NCBI RefSeq assembly: GCF_002843235.3
Contig: NZ_CP031123.2
Span: 806,001 to 870,000 of the forward strand
Length of the DNA: 64,000 nucleotides
Origin: Providencia huaxiensis
GTDB lineage: Bacteria; Pseudomonadota; Gammaproteobacteria; Enterobacterales; Enterobacteriaceae
Direction of reading: 5' to 3'
This document shows positions 61,664-64,000 of the stretch, in pieces. Within the stretch, counting starts at the first letter, position 1; each line of letters opens with the position of its first letter. A program made the position numbers and the translations under genes. The notes beneath the pieces were generated by a model that was given only the letters and a program-made list of their open reading frames with translations, was not told where the DNA came from and searched no databases.

Positions 61664-63232
61664 ATGTTTGGTAAAAATATCCGAATTTCGGTGAGTTTGT
61701 ATCTACTTCTCATTTTATTTTGTGGGATGCAGATTGTGTCTAGCGGGGTTTCTGTTGGGATTGTTGTAAGTGAATTAAAATCTTTAGAGCGTATTGATTT
61801 GGGGTCTGATAAGCGGGCGATGCTTGAAGAAACCAGTAAACACCTGATGCAAGCACGCAATAGCCTGACGCAAATTGCTTTACTGCATAAAGTGGGTGGT
61901 AACGAACCATTGATTGAAGAAACGAGAGTGACTTTTGATAAATTACTCGAAGAAGCTGAGAAAGACTACATCAGGTTTAAAAACCAACCTCTTTTGAGTG
62001 AAAAAGAAAATCTCGCAGCACTTGAGAGCCGGTATAAAGCATTTGTGTTGACACTCAAAGCATTAAAAACACATTTAGATAACAACGACATTGCCGCCTA
62101 TATTGAACTTCCTGCCCAAGAAAACCAGGATCAGTTAGAGCAAGTTGTCGAGGAGTACCTTGAATTACTGAATGCGGAAAACGATGAATCTCTTGCAGCA
62201 GCAAGAATGTATAACACGTTTGCGTGGAGTTCATTCGCCTCAGTGATCGTCATCATCATCGCTGTTATCGCATTTGCTCACTATTGGATGAAACGTAAAG
62301 TCATTAACCCGCTAAAAAGTATGGGAGATCACTTTGCACTAGTGGCGGATGGCAAACTAAATCAAAAAATTGAAGTCACAACCGGTGATGAAATTGGTGA
62401 AGTGTTTGGTAAGTTAAAAGACATGCAGGAGTCTTTAGTGACTTCAGTGACAGCATTGCGCTCGAATACTGATCAAATGTATACAGGGATCCGTGAGATT
62501 GCTTTAGGAAATAATAACTTATCATCACGTACTGAACAGCAAGCGGCATCACTAGAAGAAACTGCGGCGAGTATGGAAGAGTTGACAGCAACTGTTAAGC
62601 AGAATGCGGATAACGCACGCCAAGCGAGTGAACTGGCGGTGAGTGCATCAAAAACCGCAACGAAAGGTGGAGAGATCACTGAAGATGTGATTGACACCAT
62701 GACCTCGATTTCCAATAGCTCACAAAAAATTAGCGCCATTATTAGTGTGATTGATGGCATCGCTTTCCAAACCAATATCTTAGCATTGAATGCCGCCGTT
62801 GAAGCCGCTCGAGCAGGTGAACAAGGGCGTGGTTTTTCTGTGGTTGCCGGTGAGGTCAGGGCATTGGCTCAGCGCAGCGCGGAAGCAGCAAAAGAAATTA
62901 AAACATTGATTGATGAGTCTGTTGGCAGAGTGAGCCAAGGCTCTCAACTGGTTAATGAGGCGGGTGCAACCATGAGTGAATTGGTTGCAGCTGTTAACCA
63001 AGTTACTGAATTAATGGGTAATATTGCGTCTGCTTCCAATGAGCAAAGCCGTGGTATTGAGCAAGTCGCCACAGCAGTAAGCCAAATGGATTTAGTGACA
63101 CAACAGAATGCGGCATTAGTTGAACAATCGACCAGTGCGACAGCGGCACTAGAAGACCAAGCAAACAACTTAGTCGATACCGTTGCATTCTTTGAATTAC
63201 CCGAAAGCCATTTAAATCGTAATCGGCGTTAA
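61664..63232 (+). CDS. Methyl-accepting chemotaxis protein 2
   Basis: A 522-residue chemoreceptor with a short periplasmic sensor (about residues 31-190), HAMP ([21 protein letters not shown]) and an intact signalling tip ([48 protein letters not shown] outline). Unlike receptor 1 it lacks an NWETF-type tail and ends SHLNRNRR. It would thus be a minor-type receptor relying on receptor 1 for CheR access. The ATG at 61664 has GGGGAT upstream; the in-frame GTG at 61652 overlaps that site. No FliA promoter was seen before it. Confidence 0.93.
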   Translation: MFGKNIRISVSLYLLLILFCGMQIVSSGVSVGIVVSELKSLERIDLGSDKRAMLEETSKHLMQARNSLTQIALLHKVGGNEPLIEETRVTFDKLLEEAEKDYIRFKNQPLLSEKENLAALESRYKAFVLTLKALKTHLDNNDIAAYIELPAQENQDQLEQVVEEYLELLNAENDESLAAARMYNTFAWSSFASVIVIIIAVIAFAHYWMKRKVINPLKSMGDHFALVADGKLNQKIEVTTGDEIGEVFGKLKDMQESLVTSVTALRSNTDQMYTGIREIALGNNNLSSRTEQQAASLEETAASMEELTATVKQNADNARQASELAVSASKTATKGGEITEDVIDTMTSISNSSQKISAIISVIDGIAFQTNILALNAAVEAARAGEQGRGFSVVAGEVRALAQRSAEAAKEIKTLIDESVGRVSQGSQLVNEAGATMSELVAAVNQVTELMGNIASASNEQSRGIEQVATAVSQMDLVTQQNAALVEQSTSATAALEDQANNLVDTVAFFELPESHLNRNRR

Positions 63233-63309
63233 GTATTGTGAAAATTCGTTTCTGAATTTTCGGTGGATAACCGTAACAGGTTATTTTTCCTTAGGTTATC
63301 CATCCTAAA

Positions 63310-63343
63310 AGGCAGCCAAATAACTGGCTGCCTCTGGGTTTTT
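63310..63343 (+). terminator. Terminator-like hairpin between receptor 2 and cheR
   Basis: AGGCAGCCA and TGGCTGCCT form a 9-bp stem with a 6-base loop, then CTGGG and TTTTT. The T-run is five bases away from the stem, so termination may be partial, leaving cheR expressed at a lower level. Confidence 0.5.
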
Positions 63344-63365
63344 ATTGAATAGGACGACAAGTACG

Positions 63366-64000
63366 ATGCTTTTTGTACCACAGGTAGAACCACTGACTGA
63401 TGATGAGTTTGGTCGGGTTTGTCGATTTATTCATAAAAAATCAGGCATTGTCCTCACCATGAATAAAAAAAATATGGTCTATAACCGGCTATTAAAGCGG
63501 TTACGTGATTGTAATATCGACAATTTTTCAGATTATTTACGAATGTTAGAGCGTGAGCCTCACCATGCAGAATGGCAAGCTTTTGTGAATGCTTTGACGA
63601 CAAATTTAACGGCATTTTTTCGTGAGCCACATCATTTTGTGACGTTAGCAGACTTTGTTCGCACTCGTAAAAATAGCGCCATTAATATTTGGTGTGCCGC
63701 ATCTTCAACAGGAGAAGAGCCGTATTCGATAGCAATGACACTGAGCGATGTTCTTGGGCCAAACGCCATCAATGCCAAAGTGATTGCCAGTGACATTGAC
63801 ACGGAAGTGCTAGAAAAAGCGAAACAAGGTGTGTATCGCATAGAAGAGCTGAAGTCTTTAACAGCATTACAGAGACAACGTTATTTTATGAAAGGCGTTG
63901 GCGAGTTTGATGGCTATGCGAGAGTCAAGCCTGCATTACGCCAAATGATTGAATTTCGTTATTTAAATTTGAGTGATCATGATTGGCAAATGCAGCACCG
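63366..64000 (+). CDS. cheR: Chemotaxis receptor methyltransferase CheR, 3' end beyond the window
   Basis: S-adenosylmethionine-dependent enzyme that methylates receptor glutamates. The visible 211 residues start LFVPQVEPLTDDEFGRVCRFIHKKSGI. FREPHHF, the SAM motif WCAASSTGEEPYSIAMTL and ASDIDTEVLEKAKQGVY follow, with FRYLNL near the window end. The frame continues past 64000. It is the next gene after the receptors, as in E. coli, so cheB, cheY and cheZ should follow. Confidence 0.93.
   Translation, partial: MLFVPQVEPLTDDEFGRVCRFIHKKSGIVLTMNKKNMVYNRLLKRLRDCNIDNFSDYLRMLEREPHHAEWQAFVNALTTNLTAFFREPHHFVTLADFVRTRKNSAINIWCAASSTGEEPYSIAMTLSDVLGPNAINAKVIASDIDTEVLEKAKQGVYRIEELKSLTALQRQRYFMKGVGEFDGYARVKPALRQMIEFRYLNLSDHDWQMQH

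Overview
The window looks like chromosome of a Morganellaceae enterobacterium, most probably Providencia. Three things point there: a Tat-type L-amino acid deaminase of the Proteus/Providencia/Morganella type, moderately low GC with very AT-rich intergenic stretches, and E. coli-like gene order in several blocks (mdtG-lpxL-trhO, bssS-pyrC, flhDC-motAB-cheAW-MCP-cheR). All identities come from recognising protein sequences by eye; no database search was run.

Layout. 1-10.4 kb: the end of a glucose-1-phosphatase gene (agp), a GNAT acetyltransferase, a UspF-like stress protein, a Sel1-repeat protein, a hotdog thioesterase, a small exported protein, the L-amino acid deaminase, a PhzF-family protein, a POT peptide transporter and MdtG. 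10.4-10.9 kb: an ERIC element with a 58-bp partial duplication, next to four tandem copies of a 67-68 bp repeat. 10.9-22.6 kb: lpxL, then a complete tetrathionate respiration locus (ttrRS divergent from ttrBCA) and a DUF1007-NicO metal transport pair, all lying between lpxL and trhO, which adjoin in E. coli. 22.9-32 kb: an Hsp20 chaperone with a sigma-32-like promoter, a LuxR-type regulator with a degenerate receiver, bssS, pyrC, three tRNA-Asn genes, a second Usp protein, and an EmrAB-like pump divergent from a LysR regulator. 32-37 kb: ylaC, a cold-shock gene and an mgtC-mgtB magnesium operon with structured leaders and a candidate regulatory peptide. 38.5-46.7 kb: an isolated fliZ, putA/putP divergent around a control region with GTTGCA-type repeats, and cycA.

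46.9-50 kb: a tRNA-Lys with a CUU anticodon is followed by a decayed prophage. It holds a frameshifted integrase, a truncated RecE-like nuclease, antirepressor fragments, a second integrase scrap and several tiny ORFs. 50-52.6 kb: a small exported protein, an acyltransferase-3 membrane protein and an orphan HicB-like protein. 52.6-64 kb: a 1.6-kb non-coding region leads into flhDC, motAB, cheA, cheW, two chemoreceptors and the start of cheR. Sigma-28-type promoter sequences lie inside flhC and before the first chemoreceptor gene, and a third candidate lies upstream of flhD.

The genes fit a gut or environmental enteric organism: anaerobic tetrathionate respiration, amino-acid use (deaminase, PutA/PutP, CycA, peptide transporter), Mg2+ adaptation (MgtC/MgtB) and flagellar motility. 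No clearly new multi-gene system is visible. The most interesting unannotated structure is the mgtC/mgtB leader, with its 16-codon acidic/proline peptide ORF whose stop codon sits in a hairpin. The ERIC-linked tandem repeats, the chimeric prophage relics and the sigma-28-like element upstream of flhD come next.
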